Shown in pieces: positions 7,814 through 15,933 of a stretch of DNA of 17,037 nucleotides (positions within the stretch are counted from its first letter, which is position 1; each line of letters begins with the position of its first letter). Source of the DNA: UBA9619 sp964630665. Lineage in GTDB: Bacteria > Pseudomonadota > Gammaproteobacteria > Arenicellales > UBA868. Where the stretch lies: contig CAZVVN010000070.1 in assembly GCA_964630665.1 (NCBI GenBank), positions 1-17,037 on the forward strand, in the 5' to 3' direction. The notes under the pieces were generated by a model, which saw only the letters and a list, made by a program, of their open reading frames with translations, made no database searches and had not been told where the DNA came from. The position numbers and the translations under genes were made by a program.

Positions 7814-8785
7814 TCAGTAAATTGTTTTGTTCAGCATCGATTGAATCCATTCCCCGGACGTTGTGGGATTGTGGCGGGGTGGATCGCCGGGTGACGAACA
7901 TGTTGGTATGCACTCGATTCGGGCGTCGTAGGCGGGCTGGTGAAAGAATGCTATGGAAAGCCGGTCTCCTTTACTGCTATGGGGGATGACGACCCGGTGC
8001 AAAGTGGATACCCAGTGATCATTCGTCCAGGCAGCCATCAGGTCGCCCAGGTTGATCACGAAAGAGTCAGGGACTACAGGTACATCCTTCCAGTTACCTT
8101 TCGGAGACTTGACCTGCAGGCCTGGTACACCATCGTGGTAGAGAATGGTCAGGCTGCCCCAGTCGGAATGCTCACCGCGTCTAAGTTGACCTGGTTCGGC
8201 CGGTCCGTTCAGAGATGGATAGTGATTGATCGTGAGATTCGAGACATGATCACGAATCTTGTCCTCAAACCAGTACTCGTCAAGACCCAGTGCCAGCGCC
8301 ATCAGTCGCATCAATTCACTCGCCAGGTTTTCCATCGCCGAGTAGTAGGCCTCGAATGCCGTCCTGAAGCCGGCAGGTCGGCAGGGCCAGGTGTTCGCGG
8401 AGAAGAATAACTCTCGACCTTTGCGCAGGCCCGCCTGGCGGGCCACTTCCGGATCATCGAACCGGTTGGCAGCGAAAAACTCACACAGATCAGGCGGTGT
8501 TTTGATATCGCGGGACAGTGCGAGGGCATCGTGTTTAGCTGGGGCGTAACCACGAAAACCTGAAACCGAAGTGCTGCGCATTTTCTCCTCGTGCGGCAGT
8601 GAGAAGAATTCCCGGGCGTTGTCCTCAATACTGCTCAGCACAGGATGTGGGATCTCGTGACCGGTGATGATCAAGAAGCCGATCTCATGGCAGGCTTTGC
8701 CAATGTTCTCTACCGCGACTTCTCGCTTGGGACCAGGTACGAGCGCCCCATAGAGATCGACCAGCGGTATGTGCTCTGCCTTCAC
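7814..8785 (-). CDS. 2-oxoglutarate/Fe(II)-dependent oxygenase, isopenicillin N synthase family
   Basis: A 323-residue non-heme iron oxygenase. The N-terminal DIOX_N region opens with IPLVDL at 6-11 and has IGKACHEIGFLIITGHEI. The C-terminal double-stranded beta-helix carries the iron triad H206, D208 (GEHSDWGSLT) and H263 (STLHRVV), with the 2-oxoglutarate-binding R275-x-S277 pair (RLSIAFF). Members hydroxylate, desaturate or cyclise small molecules using O2 and 2-oxoglutarate. The start is taken as GTG at 8785 because the conserved IPLVDL strand begins five codons later; the ribosome binding site there is poor. It lies 98 bases after the methyltransferase stop and 103 bases before the PLP enzyme. 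In this cluster it may hydroxylate a methyl or methylene group of the substrate, which is inference. Confidence 0.9.
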   Translation of the reverse strand: MKAEHIPLVDLYGALVPGPKREVAVENIGKACHEIGFLIITGHEIPHPVLSSIEDNAREFFSLPHEEKMRSTSVSGFRGYAPAKHDALALSRDIKTPPDLCEFFAANRFDDPEVARQAGLRKGRELFFSANTWPCRPAGFRTAFEAYYSAMENLASELMRLMALALGLDEYWFEDKIRDHVSNLTINHYPSLNGPAEPGQLRRGEHSDWGSLTILYHDGVPGLQVKSPKGNWKDVPVVPDSFVINLGDLMAAWTNDHWVSTLHRVVIPHSSKGDRLSIAFFHQPAYDARIECIPTCSSPGDPPRHNPTTSGEWIQSMLNKTIY

Positions 8786-8883
8786 TGAGGGGCACCCGTC
8801 GGGCTCAGTTTAGTGTGGGCCAAAGTGGCGACAGGCTTGATCGGCGTCGGAACGTGCCGAAAAAATTGGTAGGCGTGGGTGTT

Positions 8884-10413
8884 TCAGCACAGTTCTGCCG
8901 AGATCGCGGCTTCTCGCTCTGCGATGAAAGCGAGCAGTGTCTGATCCAGGGTCGGATCGATGCCGGGTTCTTCGTATCGAGCCAGCCAGCGCTTTGCTTT
9001 GGCGAGGCCGACTTGTTCGCTGTCTTGCCGCCCTTCAACGTCCCACTGCTCGTAGGTGACGTTGTTCTGGGAGGGAAAGATGAAAAGATCGGCCTTGCGG
9101 GTATGGGCAGCACCCAGGAAGTGCCCCCCAGGGCCCACATCCTTGATCGTTTCGAAGATCTCGTCAAGATCGTCAAACCGACATCCCTGGCAGAAATGAT
9201 AGAAAGCATCGAGTTGTTCGAAATCGATCACGGTCTTGGCATAACCCACACCAAGGGTGCCTTCCATCATGCCGCCGGCCATCGTGATCCACTGTGCGCC
9301 AGCCAGAAAAGAGGGAAAGAGCCCCCACATGGAGTCGTAGGCTGCCTGCATGTCGGCCGATTTCGACGTCGCACAGTTGGCAATCGCCCGGTGGGGCACA
9401 CCGTAATACCGGGCCATCTGTCCAGCCAGAAACTGGACGATGGCCGAATCCGGACTGCCGTGCACCGGTGCGCCCGAATTGAGCGCTACCGTCATGGCTG
9501 GCACGCCGAACAGCATTGGCGCGCCAGACCGTACCAACTGGGCGAAGGCGATTGCCATCAGCGCCTCGGCAGTTACCACGGCGATGGTCCCGACGTTGCT
9601 GGCGGGCGTCGAGGCCGCGGCCATCGAGAACGGTGAGCACATCACGGCGTGGTTGTTCGCCGCGTACACTTTTAACGCATCGAGCATCGTCGCATCCCAC
9701 ACCAGAGGCGAGTTGGCATTGATCAGCGATGTCGTACAGCAGTTGTTGGTGGCGAACTCTTCGCCAAAGACGATCTTACACATCTCGATCGTGTCCTCGG
9801 CACGTTCGCGAGCCGTGACGTTGCCGACGATCGGTTTGTCGGAGTATTTGAATCCGCTGTAGGCCATGTGCAGGTGCCGGTGCGGTACCGGAATGTTCAT
9901 CGGTTCGACCACCGGTCCACCGGCTATATGTACGCTGGCAGCCATATGGTTGAGTTTCTGAAGATTATTGAGATCCTCCAGCGTGGCAGGTCGGCGTACC
10001 CCCTCAAGGTCATAGATAAACGGGGGGCCGTAGGAGGGCGACACCACCATCGAGCGGCCGCCAACGGTCACCGTCCGTTCCGGGTTGCGAGCGTGATGTA
10101 CATACTCGGTCGGAGCCTGGGCGATTAACGCCATGAGGGTATTGCGACCGATCCGCACGCGTTCACCGTCGATCTCCGCGTCTGTGCGTTTCCAGATCTC
10201 GAGCGACTCGGCATCGCGGAAGTCGACACCGATGGTCTCGATGATCCGCATGGCTAGCTCGTGGATCTGTTCAATGCCCTCGGCATTTGCTACTTCGTAT
10301 ACGGGAACGTTCGACACCAGCGGCGGATGGTGAACAATGGGCGCATTGACCCGTGCTGCACGGCGAGCCGAGCGCCCCCCTTTGCGGGTCTGTTTTTCTT
10401 CCTCGATTGCCAC
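8884..10413 (-). CDS. Trimethylamine methyltransferase (MttB) family protein, non-pyrrolysine type
   Basis: About 509 residues of the MttB superfamily (COG5598). In archaeal MttB the enzyme demethylates trimethylamine onto a corrinoid protein; non-pyrrolysine relatives act on glycine betaine, carnitine and other quaternary amines. Family features include the basic start GGRSARRAARVN, GPPFIYDLEGVRRPATLEDL, CTTSLINANSPLVWD, the PMLFGVPAMTVALNSGAPVHGSPDSA stretch and MAGGMMEGTLGVGYAKTVID. The whole frame is read without any in-frame amber codon, so no pyrrolysine is used. The frame is open upstream to a GTG at 10491, but that overlaps the preceding gene by more than 60 bases. I prefer the GTG at 10413, 14 bases after that gene's stop. 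No clear Shine-Dalgarno supports either start. Close spacing implies co-transcription. Confidence 0.88.
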   Translation of the reverse strand: MAIEEEKQTRKGGRSARRAARVNAPIVHHPPLVSNVPVYEVANAEGIEQIHELAMRIIETIGVDFRDAESLEIWKRTDAEIDGERVRIGRNTLMALIAQAPTEYVHHARNPERTVTVGGRSMVVSPSYGPPFIYDLEGVRRPATLEDLNNLQKLNHMAASVHIAGGPVVEPMNIPVPHRHLHMAYSGFKYSDKPIVGNVTARERAEDTIEMCKIVFGEEFATNNCCTTSLINANSPLVWDATMLDALKVYAANNHAVMCSPFSMAAASTPASNVGTIAVVTAEALMAIAFAQLVRSGAPMLFGVPAMTVALNSGAPVHGSPDSAIVQFLAGQMARYYGVPHRAIANCATSKSADMQAAYDSMWGLFPSFLAGAQWITMAGGMMEGTLGVGYAKTVIDFEQLDAFYHFCQGCRFDDLDEIFETIKDVGPGGHFLGAAHTRKADLFIFPSQNNVTYEQWDVEGRQDSEQVGLAKAKRWLARYEEPGIDPTLDQTLLAFIAEREAAISAELC

Positions 10414-10427
10414 AGGACAGGCCGCGG

Positions 10428-12872
10428 CTATGATCGCGGCCGGGTGTTTTCCGGGTCGTAAGGCGAGTCTGCGATTACCGTCGCCCGGCACCGGTTCTCC
10501 AGTACCTGGACCTCCAGGGTCGTGCCGGGGTTGGCCTGGTCGATCTCCAGGTAGGCCATGGACAGGCAGTTGCCCACCATATGCGATGTGGCGCCGGATG
10601 TGACGCGGCCGACCAGTCTGCCATCCTTATAGATACTTTCGTTCATGTAGGCGTCGGCATCCACGGTCTCGATCTGCAGGGTCATCATGCGCTGGCTGAG
10701 GCCTTCATCTCTTTGTTTTTCGAGTGCCGCCTTGCCGGTGAAATCGTCCTTGTCAAACTTGATGAACCGATCGAGCCCTGATTCCAGTGCGGTGTGCTCG
10801 ATATCCATATCCCGGTACATGGCCCGGTAGGACTTCTCCAGCCGCAGCGACTCGATGGCCCGGTAGCCGCAGTGTTTGAGGCCATAGGCAGCACCTTCTC
10901 TGGTGATCTCATCAAACAGGTGCAGGTTGTAGCTGATCGGGTGATACAGCTCCCAGCCCAGCTCGCCTTCATAGTTGATACGCATCATGCGCACGTCGGA
11001 GGCCAGTCCCACCGTCACATTCTGGGTTGTCAACCAGGGGAATGCGGTGTTGGAGAGGTCGGCATCGACAAGATTGCTCAGTATCTTGCGGGCGTTGGGG
11101 CCGACCAGCGTAAGCCCACCGCGCTCAAACGTGACGTTGCGCAAGCTGATACGGCTATCGGCCGGCAGTGCTCTTTCCAGCACGTCAAAGTCGTGTCGTT
11201 CACCGCGCGGTGTGCCGACCAGGAAGAAACAGCCATTCTGAAGCCTGGTCACCGTGAACTCGGCACGGACGGTACCTTTACAGGTAAGAAGGTGCGCCAG
11301 CACCGTGCCGCCGACCCTGCGCGGCATCCGATTGGCCAGAATGCGGTTGAGCCAACCCTCAGCGCCGGGCCCGCTCACCTCGTATTTGCCCATTGGGGTC
11401 ATCTCGAAAAGGCCGGCTGTTTCACGTACGGCGCGGCACTCGGTGCCTACGTGTGGCATGGAATTGAACACCCGGTAGCTCCACTCGTCGCGAGGTTCGA
11501 TCCCCTCGGGTGCGAACCACAGTGGAATCTCCCAGCCGTAGACCGATCCCCAGGCGGCGCCGGCGGCCGTCAGGCGATCATAGCAGGGCATGGTCTTGGC
11601 CGGTCGGGCAGCCGGCCATTCGTAGCCCGGGTAATGAATGCCAAAATTGTGACCAAATGTCTCTTTGTTTTTGAGCCCGGTATAGACCTTGTTCGCATAG
11701 GCACCGAATCGTCGTGAATCGACTTCCGACAAATCGATGTGAGGTTCCCCGTCAATGATCCAGTTAACGAGTTCCTGAGCGATCCCTGCGCCCATCACAA
11801 TACCGGCTGAGAACCCCTCGGCGAGCCAGAGGTTGTGTTTCCCCCGGGCTGGACCGCACAGGGGCAGGTTGTCGGGAGTCGTACAGATCGGACCCCGAAC
11901 ATTCGACTGGATGCCGATCTCGCCGAGTACCGGTACCAGTTCCACTGCAGCTGCCCAGTTCTCCTCGACCGCATCCATGTCCTCGGGCAGCAGGTCGGCA
12001 CCGAACCACTTGGGCACTTCGTCCCGCGCAAAGTGCTCCAGGCGTTCCGGTCGCTCGTAGGGGCCGAACATCAGGGCGTCGCGTTCCTCCCGAACGTAGC
12101 CGTTAATGGTCTCGTTGCGCAGCACGGGTAATTCCGGCAGACCCTGGTCCTGACGTTCGCGAACCTGCGGCACGCTCTGTGTGACCCAGTACTGGTGCAG
12201 CACAGGAAAACAGGGCAGTTCCAGGCCCAACATCCTGGCAGTGTGCTGGGCATAATTGCCGGTCGCAGTCACCACATGCTCACAAATCACCTCGCCCTGG
12301 CTGGTGCTGACTTTCCATTCTCCCGATGGCAGCTGCGCGATCGCCGTCACCTCGGTGTTGCGGTAGATGCTGGCGCCCAGTTGCCGCGCACCTTTGGCGA
12401 GCGCCTGGGTGACATCAGCCGGTGCAATGTGACCATCGTCGGGGTTGTAGACTGCGCCCAGTAGTTTGGGGCTGCGCTCCATCAGGGGCCACAGATCCAG
12501 GGTCTCTTCGGGTGTGAGAATCACTGCCCGCACGCCCTGAGTCTCGGCAATCGATGCGTAATTCAGGTATTCGTCCATCCGGTCAGCACTTTCGGCAACG
12601 CGCAACTGTCCGCACTTGTGCCAGCCGATACCCTGGCCGGTCTCTGCTTCCAGGTTCTCGTAGATGTCTATGGTTTTCTTGATCAGACGACCAACCTTGT
12701 AGGAGAACGAGTAGATCGGAATGAGTCCTGCTGCATGCCAGGTCGAGCCTGCGGTCAGTTCGGTACGCTCGAGCAGGCAGACATCCGTCCAGCCGCGCTT
12801 CGCGAGGCTGTACAGCACGTTTACGCCCACAGCGCCACCACCGACAACAACGACTCGTGCATGTGATTGCAT
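10428..12872 (-). CDS. FAD-dependent dehydrogenase fused to GcvT domain (dimethylglycine/sarcosine dehydrogenase family)
   Basis: An 814-residue two-part enzyme. The N-terminal DAO-type FAD domain starts with VVVVGGGAVGVN (GxGxxG at 11-16) and has GSTWHAAGLI. H46 in that motif matches the histidine that carries covalent FAD in dimethylglycine dehydrogenase. From about residue 430 to the end lie GcvT and GcvT C-terminal barrel domains (SVYGWEIPLWFAPEG, GWELYHP, GYRAIESLRLEKSYRAM, VTSGATSH), which usually bind tetrahydrofolate and take up the released one-carbon unit. Length and order are typical of dimethylglycine, sarcosine and related N-methyl amino acid dehydrogenases. The ATG at 12872 is preceded by GGAGGAGG. 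It is the second gene of the cluster and nearly abuts the MttB-family gene. The exact N-methyl substrate cannot be decided from the sequence. Confidence 0.9.
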   Translation of the reverse strand: MQSHARVVVVGGGAVGVNVLYSLAKRGWTDVCLLERTELTAGSTWHAAGLIPIYSFSYKVGRLIKKTIDIYENLEAETGQGIGWHKCGQLRVAESADRMDEYLNYASIAETQGVRAVILTPEETLDLWPLMERSPKLLGAVYNPDDGHIAPADVTQALAKGARQLGASIYRNTEVTAIAQLPSGEWKVSTSQGEVICEHVVTATGNYAQHTARMLGLELPCFPVLHQYWVTQSVPQVRERQDQGLPELPVLRNETINGYVREERDALMFGPYERPERLEHFARDEVPKWFGADLLPEDMDAVEENWAAAVELVPVLGEIGIQSNVRGPICTTPDNLPLCGPARGKHNLWLAEGFSAGIVMGAGIAQELVNWIIDGEPHIDLSEVDSRRFGAYANKVYTGLKNKETFGHNFGIHYPGYEWPAARPAKTMPCYDRLTAAGAAWGSVYGWEIPLWFAPEGIEPRDEWSYRVFNSMPHVGTECRAVRETAGLFEMTPMGKYEVSGPGAEGWLNRILANRMPRRVGGTVLAHLLTCKGTVRAEFTVTRLQNGCFFLVGTPRGERHDFDVLERALPADSRISLRNVTFERGGLTLVGPNARKILSNLVDADLSNTAFPWLTTQNVTVGLASDVRMMRINYEGELGWELYHPISYNLHLFDEITREGAAYGLKHCGYRAIESLRLEKSYRAMYRDMDIEHTALESGLDRFIKFDKDDFTGKAALEKQRDEGLSQRMMTLQIETVDADAYMNESIYKDGRLVGRVTSGATSHMVGNCLSMAYLEIDQANPGTTLEVQVLENRCRATVIADSPYDPENTRPRS

Positions 12873-12879
12873 GGAAATT

Positions 12880-12887
12880 CCTCCTCC
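12880..12887 (-). promoter_or_regulatory. Strong ribosome binding site
   Basis: GGAGGAGG on the minus strand stands 7 bases before the ATG at 12872. It is the strongest ribosome binding site seen in the cluster, suggesting high translation of the dehydrogenase. Confidence 0.75.
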
Positions 12888-12948
12888 AGGCTCCGTTTGT
12901 TCCCTGGGGTGTACTCTAAAACGTCACAGTGCTCTGTGGCCAGGATTG

Positions 12949-13545
12949 TCAGCAGAACTGGTAGGTCTCGAAGGAAATATCGAGGCCTGTCCAGGAGAAC
13001 AACATCAGTGTGGGTTCTTGTGCTGTACGCATGGCGTGAACGGTCAGTGATGGAATGTCGATAATCGCGCCTGCGGTCTTATCCTGGTAAGGCTCGCGGT
13101 TGAGAGACCACTCGCCTGTGCCGGCGAGTACGATGTAGACCTCATCGGCAGCGTGCTGATGATCGGGATAGACAATATCCGGGTACAGCAGGAACAATCC
13201 AAAACGAAGCTCGAGGCTTCGGATCAGACTGGTCGGGCCGATAATTTCGGCGTAAGGTGTATGAGACTTTGTCGATTCGTACCAGTCCAGTTCGCGATAA
13301 ATACGGGCAGCCGCTGTCAGGCAGGCTGATTCAGGTTCTTTACCGAGCAGCATATTGATCTCGTCAGGCGGGGAGCAGGCTGAGTCGTTACTGTGTATCG
13401 GGGTGCGTGGTGTATCAGCGATCGTGCTGTCGATGCTGCGAAGCATCTGTGCCGTACGCCGGGCAGCGGGACTGGTGCTGGCTGAAAATTCATCAGATGC
13501 TGCAGCCAGAAAACATTTAAGGCTTGTTTTTCCTGTATCTGACAT
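12949..13545 (-). CDS. DMSP-lyase-like cupin (DddL/DddQ family)
   Basis: A 198-residue protein with a C-terminal cupin like the dimethylsulfoniopropionate lyases DddL, DddQ and DddW, which cleave DMSP to DMS and acrylate. Residues 127-137 read YPDHQHAADEVY-like, giving H129, H131, E135 and Y137. A later PSLTVHAMRT gives H170. In DddQ the metal and catalytic residues are His125, Glu129, Tyr131 and His163; the spacing here is the same for the first three. The helical N-terminal half (about 1-85) is also typical. AGGAG at 13555-13559 is 9 bases before the ATG at 13545 and only 3 before the ATG at 13551, so I chose 13545. First gene of the cluster, 76 bases before the dehydrogenase. True DMSP lyase activity is unproven; related cupins with other substrates exist. 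Confidence 0.72.
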   Translation of the reverse strand: MSDTGKTSLKCFLAAASDEFSASTSPAARRTAQMLRSIDSTIADTPRTPIHSNDSACSPPDEINMLLGKEPESACLTAAARIYRELDWYESTKSHTPYAEIIGPTSLIRSLELRFGLFLLYPDIVYPDHQHAADEVYIVLAGTGEWSLNREPYQDKTAGAIIDIPSLTVHAMRTAQEPTLMLFSWTGLDISFETYQFC

Positions 13546-13950
13546 CGTCATTCTCTCCTGGCAGAGACCTCCATCATCTGGTGGATCTCTGGAAATGAGC
13601 ACGATTGTGGCCTGGGTGAAAAGGAGTTGGTTGAGGTTCGATTGCTGGCTATTTGAGGCAGGAAACAGACTGCCCAGGGTAAAGTATCTCCTAATCCGCA
13701 CGTCATGTCTGGATATTTGGTTGTGATTAGCTCCCGAGTCACATATGTTCAAATTAACTCATCTAACAATATTCGAGAGAAACTCGCTAACACGAATGGA
13801 TTGTCTCTGGAACACTCTTCCAGTCGGATCTTGCACGGTGGCGGTTACTGGGGGATGGAGCCGGATCAGCACCTTGGGCACACCTCGTTCGGCGCCATTC
13901 ATTAAGACACTCGAGAGCTTTTGTTGTTAAACCGCCTGATTGTTCACAAT
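13546..13950. other. Divergent intergenic region
   Basis: This stretch of about 400 bases lies between the divergent cupin and membrane protein genes and should hold both promoters. The cupin's ribosome binding site is at 13555-13559. I could not pick a convincing sigma70 promoter pair, and no small gene or remnant is recognisable on either strand. A frame open upstream of the cupin resembles nothing and is probably untranslated leader. Confidence 0.5.
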
Positions 13951-15906
13951 ATGTCCGCAGACTCATCACGACTTCGAATCTTTCTGCTAATGGCAGTTGC
14001 GCTCGGCATGACTGCCATGGTGTATCTCCCAGGGCTTTCGGGGGGGTACATTTTCGACGATTCTTGGATTCTCGTAGAAAATCAGTTTATCCATGTCGAC
14101 AGTTTGCATCCGGTCAAATGGGTACGTGCTGCCCAATCTTTTTCAAATGATCACCAGAGTCGTATGCTGACAATGCTGAGTTTCGCACTGAATCATTACC
14201 TCACAGGGTTAGACCCGTACTGGATGAAGTTCACTAATCTGTTGATCCATCTATTTAATGGCGTGCTGTTGTTTTTTGTTCTCAAAACACTTTTTGCGCT
14301 GTGGCAAAAGACCAATCCGTCGGTTTCTCTTGTACCCAGCGCCAATATAACCTGGGCTTTGTTGACGCTCTGTACAGCGTGGTTGCTTTTGCCAGTCAAT
14401 CTCACTGTCGTGCTGTATGTATCACAACGAATGGAGTCGCTATCAAACACTTTTGTTCTGTTAGGGCTTTACGTCTACTTGGCTTCGCGAATTCGCTACT
14501 GGCAGGGGAAAGGCGGATATCTCGGCATGATCTGTGGGCTCGTTTTTTGCACAGGAGTCGGAATGTTGGCTAAAGAGTCGGCAATGCTACTGCCTCTCTA
14601 TGCCGCTTGTGTTGAAATTGCTATCGCCAGGTTACGGACTGCCGAGGGTAAGCGTAGTCGCGGGCTCGTCTGGCTCTACGTTGTTTTGTTGGTTGTGCCA
14701 GCTGTGATCGGTGTATTGTGGTTTCTTTCGTGGGTCGGTAGTCCGACTACATATCCTATGCCATTTACCGTTGTTGAGCGACTCATGACTGAAGCGAGAG
14801 TTCTCATAATTTACATTACGTGGATACTGGTGCCTTTGTTGGACAATTTGAATCTTTATCATGATGACATCGTGATTTCCCGCGGACTTTTCGACCCTCC
14901 AACGACTGTTGCCGCTATTGTTTGTTTGGTTGGTTTGTTATTGATTGGGTTTAAACAATGCCGTGGCCGCCCTCTGTTTGCCTTAGGGATTTTCTGGTTT
15001 TTTTCTGCTCACGCGCTCACTGCGACTGTAATCCCGCTCGAATTAGCATTTGAGCACCGCAACTACTTTGCCTCCATTGGCCTGCTTCTTGCGGTCGTTT
15101 CAGTACTATTACTTGAGCCGGGAATGAAGCTGCTCTTTGTGCGACGGCTGGTACCGCTTCTGGTGATTTCTTTTTTTGCAACCCAGACGACTCTTGCAGC
15201 TCGTGAGTGGTCGAATCCACAGCGTCTTTCCATTGCGCTCGTTAAAAAGAATCCAGATTCATCTTGGGCTCAAGAGGAATTTGCCAGAGCTCTGTTCAGG
15301 GAGGCAAACGAGTCATCAGGAGATAAGAAGAGACAGCTCCATCAGGCCATAGGACGTGCACTTGAAACTTCGTCGGGCCTCAGTCCGCACAACATTACCT
15401 CAGAAGCCATTTTGATCATACTGGCGGGACACAATAATCAACCAGTCGAAGAAAGATGGTGGAATTCGATTAAGAAGAAGCTCGCCGGCAGGAAAGCTCT
15501 GTATCCAAACATACAATCGCTTGGCAAACTGGCGAAGTGTCAACAGATAGGGGCATGCCAGGAACAGCTAGAGCACCTGACCGATTCATTTGTCATTGCA
15601 CTTGATCATTCTGAAAATTCGCCCGCTTTATTGCTGACATATGCACGATTTGCGGCGCACAATTTAAGCCACCCAGCATTGGCGGAGAGAATGTACCGTA
15701 AAGCACTGGAAATCGAACCCAGCGATTCGGGTGTTCGAATAGAACTGGCATGGCACCTCATTCAGCAGGGCGATCTAGAATCGGCTAACTCAGAGATTCA
15801 GACACTGCGCCACGGAGACCGATTCGGGATTATGGTCGAGACAATCCAGGAGCTGGAAAGGGTTGTAATGTCTGCTGGCTCTACCGGTGAAGCGCCCAGC
15901 AATTAG
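13951..15906 (+). CDS. Multispanning GT-C-like membrane protein with tetratricopeptide-like tail
   Basis: A 651-residue protein with a single signal-like first helix followed by the motif GGYIFDDSW (FDD at 35-37), where GT-C glycosyltransferases often place acidic catalytic residues on the first periplasmic loop. About ten further hydrophobic helices span to roughly residue 420. Signatures shared by this TMTC/TPR-linked family are visible: VSQRMESLSN, AKESAMLLPLYA and FEHRNYFASIG. The soluble C-terminal part (about 430-650) contains tetratricopeptide-like pairs, for example ALAERMYRKALEIEPSDSGVRIELAWHLIQQGDLESA. A lipid-linked sugar transferase or pilin/protein glycosylation role is likely by family but not shown. 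I chose the ATG at 13951 over the in-frame TTG at 13921; neither has a strong Shine-Dalgarno. Codon use looks more AT-rich than the neighbouring catabolic genes, and orientation is opposite to both neighbours. Confidence 0.78.
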   Translation: MSADSSRLRIFLLMAVALGMTAMVYLPGLSGGYIFDDSWILVENQFIHVDSLHPVKWVRAAQSFSNDHQSRMLTMLSFALNHYLTGLDPYWMKFTNLLIHLFNGVLLFFVLKTLFALWQKTNPSVSLVPSANITWALLTLCTAWLLLPVNLTVVLYVSQRMESLSNTFVLLGLYVYLASRIRYWQGKGGYLGMICGLVFCTGVGMLAKESAMLLPLYAACVEIAIARLRTAEGKRSRGLVWLYVVLLVVPAVIGVLWFLSWVGSPTTYPMPFTVVERLMTEARVLIIYITWILVPLLDNLNLYHDDIVISRGLFDPPTTVAAIVCLVGLLLIGFKQCRGRPLFALGIFWFFSAHALTATVIPLELAFEHRNYFASIGLLLAVVSVLLLEPGMKLLFVRRLVPLLVISFFATQTTLAAREWSNPQRLSIALVKKNPDSSWAQEEFARALFREANESSGDKKRQLHQAIGRALETSSGLSPHNITSEAILIILAGHNNQPVEERWWNSIKKKLAGRKALYPNIQSLGKLAKCQQIGACQEQLEHLTDSFVIALDHSENSPALLLTYARFAAHNLSHPALAERMYRKALEIEPSDSGVRIELAWHLIQQGDLESANSEIQTLRHGDRFGIMVETIQELERVVMSAGSTGEAPSN

Positions 15907-15921
15907 ATGTCGGAATGAGAG

Positions 15922-15933
15922 ACGCTATAGCGT
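15922..15933. other. 12-bp perfect palindrome at a stop codon
   Basis: ACGCTATAGCGT is a perfect palindrome covering the stop codon of the DUF917 frame, 15 bases past the stop of the convergent membrane gene. With no loop and no T-tract it is not a standard terminator. It may be chance. Confidence 0.3.

Noticed and set aside
8815..9636. Open frame of 273 codons on the plus strand
   Set aside because: It lies antisense to the MttB-family gene, whose protein is clearly conserved; the plus-strand product has no recognisable domain.
10794..11717. Open frame of 307 codons on the plus strand
   Set aside because: It is a mirror of the high-GC FAD-GcvT gene on the other strand, with no family resemblance.
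13722..13743. Possible second CRP site (TGTGA ... TCACA) between the cupin and membrane genes
   Set aside because: The two halves are 12 bases apart instead of 6, which does not fit CRP binding.
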